Shown: positions 22,243 through 30,332 of the stretch, one piece after another
Layout of the letters: every line of letters starts with the position of its first letter
Numbering within the stretch: the first letter of the stretch is position 1
Source of the DNA: Methylococcaceae bacterium
GTDB lineage: Bacteria; Pseudomonadota; Gammaproteobacteria; Methylococcales; Methylomonadaceae
Direction of reading: 5' to 3'
Assembly: GCA_006844585.1 (NCBI GenBank)
Contig: SPJM01000093.1
Location: 1-32,994, forward strand
DNA length: 32,994 nt
Notes under the pieces: model-generated
The model's database searches: none
What the model was told of the DNA's origin: nothing
Seen by the model: only the letters and a program-made list of their open reading frames with translations
Position numbers and translations under genes: made by a program

Positions 22243-23415
22243 ATGCTTTATCCTGAAATCGAGCACATCCAGCCGGAAATGCAAAAGTGGCGTCGTCATT
22301 TACACCAACATCCAGAAACCGCTTTTACTGAATTCAACACTGCGGAATTCATCAAACATAAGCTGATTGACTGGAATATCGAAGTTCATGACGGCATTGC
22401 CGAAACCGGTTTGGTGGGCATTATCCATAAAGGCGACAGTGAAAAAAAAATCGCTTTGCGCGCCGATATGGACGCCCTACCCATTCAAGAGCAGAACCCA
22501 TTCGATTATAAATCGGTCAATAAAGGCAAAATGCATGCCTGCGGACATGACGGACATAGCGCTATGTTACTGGGAGCGGCGAATTATTTAGCTCATTATG
22601 GCGCTTTTAATGGTACGGTGTATTTAATCTTCCAACCCGCAGAGGAATCCAGAGGCGGCGCTAAAGCGATGATCGACGCCGGTTTATTCGAACGTTTCCC
22701 GGCCCAAGCGGTTTACGGCATGCATAATTTTCCGGAAATCCCCACCGGTCATTTTGCGGTTAAGAGCGGGCCGCTAATGGCTTCATTCGATGGCTTTGAA
22801 ATTATTCTCCAAGGTCATGCAACCCATGCCGCGATGCCGCATTTAGGCAACGATGTTATTTTAGCGGCCGCCCAAATCATTACTCAATTACAAAGCATTG
22901 TCAGCAGAAATGTTAACCCCAACGACCCGGCGGTAGTCAGTATTACCCAGATTCATGGCGGCAACACCTGGAACGCTATTCCCGAATCTGTCATGTTAAG
23001 AGGCACATTCCGCTGTTTTAACAATGCCACTCAAAAACTGATCATGGATAAAATCACTCAGATCAGCTCCGCTACAGCGCAATGTTTTTCCGTTAATGCA
23101 CAAGTGAATTTTAATCCTGAAAACCCGGGGTATCCGGTAACCGAAAACCACCCTAATGAGACGCAACACGCCTTAGCCGCCGCTCAAGCAGTTGTTGGTT
23201 CAGACAATATCGTGTTAAATCCTGAACCCAGCCTGGGCGCGGAAGACTTTGCTTTTATGCTGAAAGAAAAACCGGGCTGTTATTTATGGTTGGGGAACGG
23301 CTCAAGTTCAGGCGATTGCTTGTTGCACAACCCGCACTATGATTTTAATGATGACATACTCGCTATCGGCGCCAGTTATTGGGTAAAACTGGTGGAGCAG
23401 CAATTAGCCAGCTAA
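22243..23415 (+). CDS. M20 family amidohydrolase (hippurate / N-acyl-amino acid hydrolase type)
   Basis: 390 residues of peptidase family M20D, di-metal enzymes that hydrolyse N-acyl amino acids or related amides; the substrate is not determined. Motifs in order: WRRHLHQHPETAFTEFNTA (residues 15-33), ALRADMDALPIQE, MHACGHDGHSAMLLGAA with metal-binding Cys/His (about 98-106), IFQPAEESRGGAKAMIDAG with the Glu pair, the dimer domain with GHATHAAMPHLGND, and SLGAEDFAFMLKEKPGCY near the C-terminus. No signal peptide. It is divergent from lexA; the 127-nt gap is very AT-rich. Confidence 0.92.
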   Translation: MLYPEIEHIQPEMQKWRRHLHQHPETAFTEFNTAEFIKHKLIDWNIEVHDGIAETGLVGIIHKGDSEKKIALRADMDALPIQEQNPFDYKSVNKGKMHACGHDGHSAMLLGAANYLAHYGAFNGTVYLIFQPAEESRGGAKAMIDAGLFERFPAQAVYGMHNFPEIPTGHFAVKSGPLMASFDGFEIILQGHATHAAMPHLGNDVILAAAQIITQLQSIVSRNVNPNDPAVVSITQIHGGNTWNAIPESVMLRGTFRCFNNATQKLIMDKITQISSATAQCFSVNAQVNFNPENPGYPVTENHPNETQHALAAAQAVVGSDNIVLNPEPSLGAEDFAFMLKEKPGCYLWLGNGSSSGDCLLHNPHYDFNDDILAIGASYWVKLVEQQLAS

Positions 23416-23462
23416 CCTTCAAGATAATTACACAAAGCGAAAAATAGTAAGATCGATTAGGC

Positions 23463-23540
23463 AATGAGCACAATATAAATTGACCTATTTCAGACTAGAG
23501 GGGGGATCAGTCGAACAGATTTTCTTTATATGTGCTCATT
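23463..23540. repeat. Inverted repeat downstream of the M20 gene
   Basis: AATGAGCACAATATAAA (23463-23479) pairs with TTTATATGTGCTCATT (23525-23540) with one bulged base, around a 45-nt centre. The surrounding 23416-23694 has no gene; a weaker stem with CCCG/CGGG and a trailing TTCTTTTT follows near 23573-23591 and could end the M20 transcript. Confidence 0.6.
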
Positions 23541-23694
23541 CCAAAAAATCGCTTCTAAATTACCCGAAAAACTATCCGGGCAATTCTTTTTGAAAAAGCT
23601 TAACTATTTCAGCTTAATCAATGCTTAAGCCAGCCTTTAAAAAAAAGACAATAACTTATAACATCGCTTAAAAAATTAAATGCCGAAAAGCGGA

Positions 23695-24207
23695 TTAAAC
23701 AACCGCATTTAATTCTACATTTTCATAAAGTCGTATTTTCTTCCAGCCGACAAATTTAGTATCGTCAAAAGGAAGATCATGATCAATTGCATGTTCATAA
23801 CAACTACGGAACAAGCGAGCTGTTCTAAAAGCATGTAATTCATCATCCGCCGTTACCGTCTCTACGTTACCGACTTGAAATGTTTTGTTGCGTGATTTGC
23901 CATCTTTCACCCAGAAAACAGTGTAGCAAAGATAGCTCTTATCTTTTCTGTGATCATATTTAATGGTTCTGGATACGCCTGTAACCCCGGTTGTGGTCTT
24001 GTTTTTCGGCGGTTTCAAAAATCGCGTTCGGCTGCCTTTTAATACGACCAACATCTGATCGCGCCAAGTAATGGCTGCCTGTAATGACTTTGTTTTATTT
24101 CCCCATAATTTATGAGAAAAATAGCGACTACTCTCTTTACCGCGTCTGACTATGCGTACTTGATAACCAAATGCATCCGGTTCTGTTATATGTTTTACTT
24201 TTGCCAT
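23695..24207 (-). CDS. AP2-like DNA-binding domain protein, copy A
   Basis: 170 residues with two consecutive AP2-like units: residues ~6-53 (ITEPDAFGYQVRIVRRGKE, SRYFSHKLWGNKTKSLQAAI, WRDQ) and ~69-145 (TTGVTGVSRTIKYD, NKTFQVGNVET, ELHAFRTARLFRSCYEHAI). In phage and bacteria such domains occur in homing endonucleases, integrases and stand-alone regulators. No nuclease motif is visible, so a DNA-binding regulator is more likely. It is closely related to copy B at 31934-32470. It is divergent from the peroxiredoxin gene, with 243 nt between starts containing a perfect dyad. Its target is unknown. Confidence 0.8.
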   Translation of the reverse strand: MAKVKHITEPDAFGYQVRIVRRGKESSRYFSHKLWGNKTKSLQAAITWRDQMLVVLKGSRTRFLKPPKNKTTTGVTGVSRTIKYDHRKDKSYLCYTVFWVKDGKSRNKTFQVGNVETVTADDELHAFRTARLFRSCYEHAIDHDLPFDDTKFVGWKKIRLYENVELNAVV

Positions 24208-24276
24208 GCTCTATAACTCAAGTTTAGGTGACTGTAATTTTTGTATAACTTAGAGTTACACACCATTTATGTTATG

Positions 24277-24298
24277 TTTGTAATTCAATGATTACAAA
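24277..24298. promoter_or_regulatory. Perfect dyad TTTGTAAT-N6-ATTACAAA in the AP2-like / peroxiredoxin divergent region
   Basis: Two 8-nt arms separated by six bases (TCAATG), 70 nt upstream of the AP2-like start and 153 nt before the peroxiredoxin start. It has the size of a dimeric repressor or activator operator and lies in a shared regulatory region. It does not match a regulator consensus I can name. Confidence 0.5.
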
Positions 24299-24450
24299 TT
24301 ATCGCTAAAGTTCAGATTTTTTCAAGTAAAATTTTATCATTTTTAAACTTATTTTCTTTTTTTGGTGGTAAAATAACCAAGGAACGTGAATGGTAATTGC
24401 GTTCTACAATTTTGTAACTTTTTGTTTTATTTGGATAATTGGAGAAAAAG

Positions 24451-25056
24451 ATGAGCGTATTAGTCGGTAAACAAGCACCTGATTTTACAGTGCCCGCAGT
24501 ATTGGGCGATGGTCAAATTGTTGATGCATTTAACTTTTCTGAGGCAACCAGTGGTAAATACGCGGTAGTTTTTTTCTATCCACTGGACTTCACTTTTGTT
24601 TGTCCTAGTGAATTAATCGCTTTGGATCACCGCATGGATGATTTCACAAGCCGCGGCGTAGAAGTGATTGCAGTCTCTATCGATTCTCATTTCACTCACA
24701 ATGCATGGCGCAACACGGCGATTAACGATGGCGGCATTGGCCCGGTTCGTTACACAATGGCGGCCGATATTTCTCACGGCATCTGCCAAGACTATGATGT
24801 GGAAGCAGACGGCGTCGGCGTTGCTTATCGCGGCAGTTTCCTGATCGACCAAAACGGCGTAGTTCGTCATCAAGTGGTTAACGACTTACCTCTAGGCAGA
24901 AACATGGATGAAATGTTGCGTATGATTGATGCATTGCAATTCCATGAAGAACACGGTGAAGTTTGTCCTGCAGGATGGAGCAAAGGCGATGCGGGTATGG
25001 ATGCAAGTCCTGACGGCGTTGCCAAGTACTTGGGCGAACACGCGGAAGGCTTATAA
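24451..25056 (+). CDS. Peroxiredoxin, typical 2-Cys (AhpC/Prx1 type)
   Basis: It reduces H2O2, peroxynitrite and organic peroxides with thioredoxin-like donors in the cytoplasm. ATG 24451 (MSVLVGKQAPDF) has GGAG six bases upstream and gives 201 residues; the frame extends to a TTG at 24439. The peroxidatic Cys51 lies in FVCPSE, with the catalytic Thr48 before it. The resolving Cys is in HGEVCPAGW. The GGIG loop of overoxidation-sensitive enzymes is present (NDGGIGPVRY), but the C-terminus ends KYLGEHAEGL without the usual YF motif, so sensitivity may be low. A strong terminator follows. Confidence 0.95.
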   Translation: MSVLVGKQAPDFTVPAVLGDGQIVDAFNFSEATSGKYAVVFFYPLDFTFVCPSELIALDHRMDDFTSRGVEVIAVSIDSHFTHNAWRNTAINDGGIGPVRYTMAADISHGICQDYDVEADGVGVAYRGSFLIDQNGVVRHQVVNDLPLGRNMDEMLRMIDALQFHEEHGEVCPAGWSKGDAGMDASPDGVAKYLGEHAEGL

Positions 25057-25083
25057 TTCCAGCTTAATTCCCCATATATCTAT

Positions 25084-25122
25084 AAAAAAGGCGCATGGCG
25101 GTATCCGCCTGCGCCTTTTTTT
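25084..25122. terminator. Strong bidirectional rho-independent terminator
   Basis: AAAAAAGGCGCA and GGCGG pair with CCGCC and TGCGCCTTTTTTT around TAT, with a single-base bulge. A runs on the left and T runs on the right let it end both the peroxiredoxin gene (plus) and the membrane-protein gene (minus). Confidence 0.9.
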
Positions 25123-25131
25123 ATTCAGTGC

Positions 25132-25419
25132 TTATTCTTCGCTGTTTTCCGTACTGCTAATGAGTTTTTTTCTAATAAAAACGGCGGCTAAAACCGCAAG
25201 CACCGCAGGAATTTGGGTAATCACAAATACTAATGCGGTATTACTGATTTTGGCGGCCGATAGCGGCCCTAAAATCAATAAATCCGCCAGCCACCAAGTG
25301 ATCCAGTAACCCACCAAACCAATAACCGCCCATTTAATCGGCGGTTCGCCCAGTTTTTTTCCAGTGAGATAAAACCAGATCATTGTTAGAATACCAAACA
25401 GTTTAGCCAATAAAAGCAT
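25132..25419 (-). CDS. Small inner-membrane protein of unknown function
   Basis: 95 residues with three predicted transmembrane helices (about 2-18, 29-50 and 60-82), a Trp-rich second helix (WAVIGLVGYWITWWLADLL) and a charged C-terminus RKKLISSTENSEE. No family recognised. The start at 25419 (MLLLAKLFGILTMIWFYL) is the first ATG after a GAGGG purine run, a good ribosome site. It is convergent with the peroxiredoxin gene, sharing the terminator, and divergent from the AsmA-like gene. Confidence 0.75.
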   Translation of the reverse strand: MLLLAKLFGILTMIWFYLTGKKLGEPPIKWAVIGLVGYWITWWLADLLILGPLSAAKISNTALVFVITQIPAVLAVLAAVFIRKKLISSTENSEE

Positions 25420-25466
25420 ACTCGCGCCCTCTTATAATTATGTAAATGATCCTGATATTGAATAGT

Positions 25467-25510
25467 TATACTTCGCTATATAATCCATATCCATAACCGC
25501 GCGAAGTATA
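25467..25510. repeat. Dispersed intergenic motif, inverted pair (copies 3 and 4)
   Basis: TATACTTCGC (25467-25476) faces GCGAAGTATA (25501-25510) across 24 nt. The right copy extends to the 17-mer TAACCGCGCGAAGTATA (25494-25510), the exact complement of 20789-20805. It lies upstream of the AsmA-like gene and near the start of the divergent membrane-protein gene. Confidence 0.7.
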
Positions 25511-25582
25511 TTCATATCGAGTTAATTATCATATTCTAAATTGGCTGATGATGACATCTTTTTCCCAAATATGGAGCCTGTT

Positions 25583-27700
25583 ATGGGTAAATTTTTAAAA
25601 ATTATTTTATCTATTTTCGCCGCGATAATTTTACTTATCGTCATTGTTGCAATAGCCCTACCGATTTTTATCGATCCCAATGATTTCAAACCACAGATCC
25701 AACAATTCGTTAAAGACAATAGCGGACGGGATTTGAATATTGAAGGCAATTTGGATTTGTCTGTTTTCCCCTGGCTCGGCATCGCTACCGGACCATTGAT
25801 GTTAGATAACGCTGACGGTTTCGGCGATCAGCCTTTCGCCAAAATTGATGAAAGTAATATAAAAGTCAAATTGCTGCCTTTGCTATCAAAGAAACTGGAA
25901 GTCAATAAAGTCATCTTAAAAGGGCTGCAATTAAACTTGGCGAAAAATAAACAAGGAGTCAGCAATTGGGATGATCTAAGCTCCAAACCCGCCGAAGAGC
26001 CTGAACCTGAAACGGAAACAGCAGAGCAATCATCTAGTCCGATCCTGGCGGCATTCGCTATCGGCGGCGTTGCCATTGAAAATGCGGAAATTAATTGGGA
26101 TGATGCACAAAATGATCAACATTTTGCGGTCAAAGAATTCAACTTAAATACCGGCACCCTGGAGTTTGACCAACCAGTGGCGATTCAATTAGCTTTGTTA
26201 TTCGAGGATAAAAAATCACAATTGAGCGAAAAAATTGATTTAAATACTGAGATCAGCATCAATGAAAGTTTTGAGCTGATTAATATCGCAAAATTAGTTA
26301 TCGACAGCCATACGCAAGGCGAAAACATTCCGGGTAAATCTTTGAAGGCCAAATTAACATCGGATATCGCCATTGATTTAAATAAACAAACGCTGGATAT
26401 ACCGACCTTGAACCTGAGCAGTCATAATTTGAACCTGAATGCTAATCTCAAAGGAAGCCAAATCAAAGATAATCCCGCCTTTCAAGGCGCTGTGAATATT
26501 GCCGAATTCAATCTGGCTAAATTGATGCAACAATTAGCAATGCCTCTGCCAAAAATGAAAGACAGTTCGGCAATGAACAAAGTGGCTGTGAAGTTTAATC
26601 TTTCAGCAACGCCAAAATCCGCCCAAATACAAAATTTGGTTGCGGTGCTTGATGAAAGCCAACTCACCGGACAAGCGTCAGTGAATAATTTCGCAGCACC
26701 GGCTATTCAGTTCAAATTAGATTTGGATAAGATTGACGCAGATCGTTATACGGTGCCAAAATCTGAGAAAAGCGCAAAAACGGTAACATCCCCCGCCGCC
26801 GCAACCAGCGCCGCCGTCGGCTTATTCCCGGTTGACGCGTTGAGAAAGCTTAACGCCAACGGTGAATTCAATATTGGTCAACTCAAAGTTAATCAATTAA
26901 AAATGCAAGGGCTGAAATTAAAACTGAACGCCAAACAAGGCATCGTTAAAACACAACACACTATCAGCCGTTTGTATCAAGGCAATTACTCAGGCGCAGT
27001 CGCCATTAATGTTAAAGGCAAAACGCCCTCGATTGCTTTAAATGAAAAGTTGAGCAATGTCCAAGTAGAACCTTTGCTTAAGGATTTACAATCATCACAA
27101 CAAGTCAAAATGAGCGGAACAGTCAACGCTCAAACTCAATTAAGCGGTTACGGCAACAGCGTCCAAGCCATCAAATCATCATTAGGTGGAAATTTAAGGT
27201 TTAATTTTAGCGACAGTACAGTACGCGGATTTAATTTACAAAAAATTATTGACCAAGGTAAATCTTTACTCAAAGGAACGCCGTTGCCTGCTGATCCGAA
27301 AAATGACCAAACCGTCTTTTCTGAAATCAGCGGCACGGCAAATATCAAAAGAGGCCTGGTCAGCAATCAAGATTTAAAAGCGGTCTCTTCACGAGTTAAG
27401 GTGAATGGTCAAGGAACCGCCAATTTAGCCAATGATGCCTTGAACTTTACCGTTAATTCACGGGTTACTCGTAGGACAGTTGCAGGCCAACCGGAACAAA
27501 TCAAAGGCATCCCGGTGATTTTCAAAATCGGCGGAACCCTTTCCAAACCGGAAACCTCTCTGGATATTCCCGCCATGTTGAAACATAAATACGGCGAAAA
27601 AATTGAAGAAAAGAAACAAAAACTGTTGAAAAAACTGGATGAAAAATTAGGCGATAAAGTCAGCCCTGAAATCAATAACCTGATTAAAGGTTTATTTTGA
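25583..27700 (+). CDS. AsmA family protein
   Basis: 705 residues from ATG 25583, which has GGAG at good spacing (the frame opens at 25541). AsmA-like proteins are inner-membrane-anchored periplasmic bridges thought to help lipid transport to the outer membrane. One N-terminal helix (about 4-28), then FKPQIQQFVKDNSGRDLNIEG, typical of the AsmA N-terminal domain, then long beta-rich repeats. The C-terminal AsmA_2 domain includes LSGYGNSVQAIKSSLGGNLR, VRGFNLQKIIDQGK, and GIPVIFKIGGTLSKPETSLD. A Lys/Glu-rich helix and ELNN-like end follow. A strong hairpin follows the gene. Confidence 0.92.
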   Translation: MGKFLKIILSIFAAIILLIVIVAIALPIFIDPNDFKPQIQQFVKDNSGRDLNIEGNLDLSVFPWLGIATGPLMLDNADGFGDQPFAKIDESNIKVKLLPLLSKKLEVNKVILKGLQLNLAKNKQGVSNWDDLSSKPAEEPEPETETAEQSSSPILAAFAIGGVAIENAEINWDDAQNDQHFAVKEFNLNTGTLEFDQPVAIQLALLFEDKKSQLSEKIDLNTEISINESFELINIAKLVIDSHTQGENIPGKSLKAKLTSDIAIDLNKQTLDIPTLNLSSHNLNLNANLKGSQIKDNPAFQGAVNIAEFNLAKLMQQLAMPLPKMKDSSAMNKVAVKFNLSATPKSAQIQNLVAVLDESQLTGQASVNNFAAPAIQFKLDLDKIDADRYTVPKSEKSAKTVTSPAAATSAAVGLFPVDALRKLNANGEFNIGQLKVNQLKMQGLKLKLNAKQGIVKTQHTISRLYQGNYSGAVAINVKGKTPSIALNEKLSNVQVEPLLKDLQSSQQVKMSGTVNAQTQLSGYGNSVQAIKSSLGGNLRFNFSDSTVRGFNLQKIIDQGKSLLKGTPLPADPKNDQTVFSEISGTANIKRGLVSNQDLKAVSSRVKVNGQGTANLANDALNFTVNSRVTRRTVAGQPEQIKGIPVIFKIGGTLSKPETSLDIPAMLKHKYGEKIEEKKQKLLKKLDEKLGDKVSPEINNLIKGLF

Positions 27701-27757
27701 TTTTCTAATTTCTACTCTGTTTTGTCTATAAAATAGATGCTGTGCATCTTATAACGG

Positions 27758-27786
27758 AATCAGGGTATGCAATGCATACCCTGATT
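27758..27786 (+). terminator. Perfect 14-bp hairpin downstream of the AsmA-like gene
   Basis: AATCAGGGTATGCA and TGCATACCCTGATT are perfect complements around one base. No T-run follows (AAAATAAA), so it may stabilise or process the mRNA rather than terminate alone. A minor stem, GATGC/GCATC, lies just before at 27736-27748. Confidence 0.6.
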
Positions 27787-27812
27787 AAAATAAATTGAAA
27801 AAGAAATGAAAG

Positions 27813-28004
27813 ATGAAAGAAATAGAATTTACATACTGGAAAAACGATGATTTTTACATAGGTTTCATCAATCAATATCCTGACTATGAAACTCAAGGAA
27901 TCAGCTTGGATGATCTAAAAGCAAACTTAATTGATTTATGGAAAGACCTGGAAAGCGATGAAGTCCCCTATATTAGAAAAAAAGATAAATTATTAGTCGC
28001 CTAA
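27813..28004 (+). CDS. Orphan HicB-like antitoxin-family protein
   Basis: 63 residues that look like the short HicB-type antitoxin fold: a beta-strand start EIEFTYWKNDDFYIGFIN, the family core YPDYETQGISLDDLKANLID, then LWKDLESDEVPYIRK. Full HicBs usually carry a C-terminal DNA-binding helix, which this lacks. No hicA toxin gene is present on either side: upstream is a hairpin, and mutY starts 27 nt downstream. It could pair with a distant toxin, or be a remnant. Confidence 0.75.
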   Translation: MKEIEFTYWKNDDFYIGFINQYPDYETQGISLDDLKANLIDLWKDLESDEVPYIRKKDKLLVA

Positions 28005-28030
28005 TATTCTTACCTAAATAATTCAACCCT

Positions 28031-29068
28031 ATGGATCCAAGCCAATTCCAACGCAATCTACTCAGCTGGTTCGAGCAACACGGACGCCATGATCTACCCT
28101 GGCAGCAAAATAAAACGCCTTATCATGTTTGGGTTTCTGAGATCATGCTACAACAAACGCAAGTCAACACTGTAATTCCGTATTATCAAAAATTTATTCA
28201 ACGTTTTCCTGACGTGGATCAGCTGGCTCAAGCACATTTAGATGAAGTGTTACAGCACTGGTCCGGTTTAGGCTACTATGCGCGGGCGCGAAACTTACAT
28301 AAATCCGCGCAAATCATCCATCAACAAGGGTATTTCCCTGAAGATTTGGACAGCTTGATCGAGCTGCCTGGCATAGGTCGCTCCACTGCCGGCGCCATAC
28401 TGAGCTTGGCTTTACAACAACACCATCCCATCTTAGACGGTAATGTAAAACGCGTATTGGCTCGTTTCAGCGGCATACACGGCTGGACTGGCGACAATAA
28501 AATTCAACAGGAATTATGGCATCTCAGCCATCATTACACACCGAATAATAGAACCGATGATTTCAATCAAGCCATGATGGACTTGGGATCAATGATCTGT
28601 AAACGCAGTAAACCCTTATGTCATTCATGTCCGCTGAATAGTCAATGTTATGCTTTACTGCAAAACAAAACCACTGAACTGCCGACCCCTAAGCCGAAAC
28701 AAAAAATTCCAAGCAGACAATGTTATTTTTTAATCTTAAGCAACCGCCAACAACAACTTTTTTTATATCAACGCGCGCCTAGCGGTATTTGGGGCGGCTT
28801 ATGGAGTTTTCCGCAATTTAATTCATTGGATGAACTGCAAGACTGGTGTTTATTAAAGCAAACAAACGAAACAACTTTTAACTTTTTAAATCAACAAAGA
28901 CATACTTTTTCACATTTTCATCTGGATTACACCCCGGTAATAGTAGAAAATATCCATTCAGAAAATCAAATTCATGAGTCCGGTGGCGGAAGCTGGTTCA
29001 ATCCCGCTCAAACTCAATCATTAGGACTTCCGGCGCCGATAAAACGATTAATCGAGTCGCTTAACTAA
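28031..29068 (+). CDS. mutY: A/G-specific adenine DNA glycosylase
   Basis: It removes adenine mispaired with 8-oxoguanine in base-excision repair. 345 residues: HhH-GPD domain with catalytic Glu37 (VSEIMLQQTQV), helix-hairpin-helix LPGIGRSTAGAI (112-123), catalytic Asp136 (LDGNVKR), and the 4Fe-4S cluster C190-x6-C197-x2-C200-x5-C206. The C-terminal NUDIX-like 8-oxoG-recognition domain starts around 225 (FLILSNRQQQLFLYQR, GIWGGLWSFPQF). It is followed by GST and yggX; mutY-yggX is a conserved pair, here with GST inserted. Confidence 0.96.
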   Translation: MDPSQFQRNLLSWFEQHGRHDLPWQQNKTPYHVWVSEIMLQQTQVNTVIPYYQKFIQRFPDVDQLAQAHLDEVLQHWSGLGYYARARNLHKSAQIIHQQGYFPEDLDSLIELPGIGRSTAGAILSLALQQHHPILDGNVKRVLARFSGIHGWTGDNKIQQELWHLSHHYTPNNRTDDFNQAMMDLGSMICKRSKPLCHSCPLNSQCYALLQNKTTELPTPKPKQKIPSRQCYFLILSNRQQQLFLYQRAPSGIWGGLWSFPQFNSLDELQDWCLLKQTNETTFNFLNQQRHTFSHFHLDYTPVIVENIHSENQIHESGGGSWFNPAQTQSLGLPAPIKRLIESLN

Positions 29069-29125
29069 AGTTCTTCAGTTCTTCTGACTTATTCAACTCT
29101 TATTCAACAAAATAGGAGACGCTTT

Positions 29126-29767
29126 ATGCAATCATTTCATCAGCAGGAAAATATCCGCCTTTATTACTTTCCAACAACGCGGAATTATAGAGTCCAATGG
29201 TTATTGGAAGAATTGGAATTAAAATACGAACTCCAAATAGTTGATTTAAAAAACGGCGAACAAAAAAACAAAGCATATCTGTCTATACACCCCTTAGCTA
29301 AAGTACCGGCTTTGCAAATAGAGCAAATGGTGATAATTGAATCGCTGGCAATCTGCCAGTACTTATCGGATCGTTACCCCCACATTTCTATGTCGCCTGC
29401 AATAGACTCGCCGCAAAGAGCAGCTTATTACCAGTGGATGGCTTTGGCGGGAACAACTTTAGAGCCAGCCATCATTGAACTCAAACGAGATAGAATAGCG
29501 AAAAAGAAAGGTCTAAGCACCGTCGATATGGGACCGGTATTTACGCCATTTGAACGAATTGAACGTTATATTGAAGAACACTTGAAAAATCAGCAATTTT
29601 TGTTGGGCGAAAAGATGAGCAGCGCCGATATCATGGTGGGATCTTTATTGATTTGGGCGGATGAACAAGGTTTTTTATCGGATTTTCAAAATACCAAACA
29701 CTGGCTAACTCGATTACAACAACGCCCTGCTTATCAGCATATGATTTCTCGCTCATCAGCAGACTAA
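29126..29767 (+). CDS. Glutathione S-transferase family protein
   Basis: 213 residues with an N-terminal thioredoxin-like domain (about 8-88; YFPTTRNYRVQWLLEELEL, HPLAKVPALQIEQM, IIESLAICQYLSDRYP) and an all-helical C-terminal domain (FLLGEKMSSADIMVGSLL). It probably conjugates or reduces with glutathione; the substrate is not predictable. The glutathione-activating residue is probably among Thr/Asn near PTTRN. AGGAGA precedes the ATG. It lies in the oxidative-damage cluster between mutY and yggX. Confidence 0.92.
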   Translation: MQSFHQQENIRLYYFPTTRNYRVQWLLEELELKYELQIVDLKNGEQKNKAYLSIHPLAKVPALQIEQMVIIESLAICQYLSDRYPHISMSPAIDSPQRAAYYQWMALAGTTLEPAIIELKRDRIAKKKGLSTVDMGPVFTPFERIERYIEEHLKNQQFLLGEKMSSADIMVGSLLIWADEQGFLSDFQNTKHWLTRLQQRPAYQHMISRSSAD

Positions 29768-29820
29768 GGAACGTTCACAAAATAATTTCATTCCCGTTCC
29801 TAAGACCAGTCTGTAATTTC

Positions 29821-29830
29821 GCGAAGTATA
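29821..29830 (-). repeat. Dispersed intergenic motif, copy 5
   Basis: GCGAAGTATA on the plus strand, in the 183-nt gap between GST and yggX. Confidence 0.55.
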
Positions 29831-29950
29831 ATGGTAATAGGATTTTTTCCTAATTTCATCTGGATTCGCTCTCCTTGATAGTAGACAATACCGTTTCAGA
29901 AATTCAAACTCAGCAATGTATAATCTTACCGCTCAATTAAAGGAAGTTTT

Positions 29951-30220
29951 ATGACTCATATGGTTCACTGCAAAAAATTGAATAAACAAGCTGAAGGCTT
30001 GGATAAACCGCCTTTTCCAGGCCCCAAAGGGCAATTAATATACGAAAACATTTCCCAAGAAGCCTGGGGAGAATGGTTAAAAATGCAAACCATGATTATT
30101 AACGAGCAGCGCTTGGCCAGTTTTGATCCTAGATCCAAACAGATTTTGGAAGAAGAAAGAAACAAATTTCTATTTGCCGGCGGTTTTGAAATGCCTGAAG
30201 GATATGTGCCTCAGAAATAA
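29951..30220 (+). CDS. yggX: Fe(2+)-trafficking / oxidative damage protection protein YggX
   Basis: 89 residues (E. coli 91). YggX protects iron-sulfur enzymes from oxidative damage and binds iron. Signatures: the conserved Cys7 (MVHCKKL), PFPGPKGQLIYENISQEAWGEW, QTMIINEQRL and FLFAGGFEMPEGYVP. AGGAAG precedes ATG 29951, which is preferred to the inner Met4. It closes the mutY-GST-yggX run. An imperfect terminator follows. Confidence 0.95.
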   Translation: MTHMVHCKKLNKQAEGLDKPPFPGPKGQLIYENISQEAWGEWLKMQTMIINEQRLASFDPRSKQILEEERNKFLFAGGFEMPEGYVPQK

Positions 30221-30247
30221 CTTGTTATCAAATCGTCAAATTTAGTT

Positions 30248-30273
30248 AGCCGCCGCCTCTCCCGACGGCGGCT
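30248..30273 (+). terminator. Hairpin after yggX
   Basis: AGCCGCCG pairs with CGGCGGCT around a 10-nt loop, 27 nt after the yggX stop. It is GC-rich, but the following T content (GCTTTCAT) is weak. Confidence 0.7.
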
Positions 30274-30332
30274 GCTTTCATAGCCTGAGCATAATAAGTC
30301 AACTGAATAAAATGACACTCAAACAGCGAGGT

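Noticed and set aside
24926-25309. Plus-strand 127-codon frame spanning the peroxiredoxin end and the terminator
   Set aside because: It runs out of frame through the peroxiredoxin gene, through a strong terminator and antisense to the membrane-protein gene.
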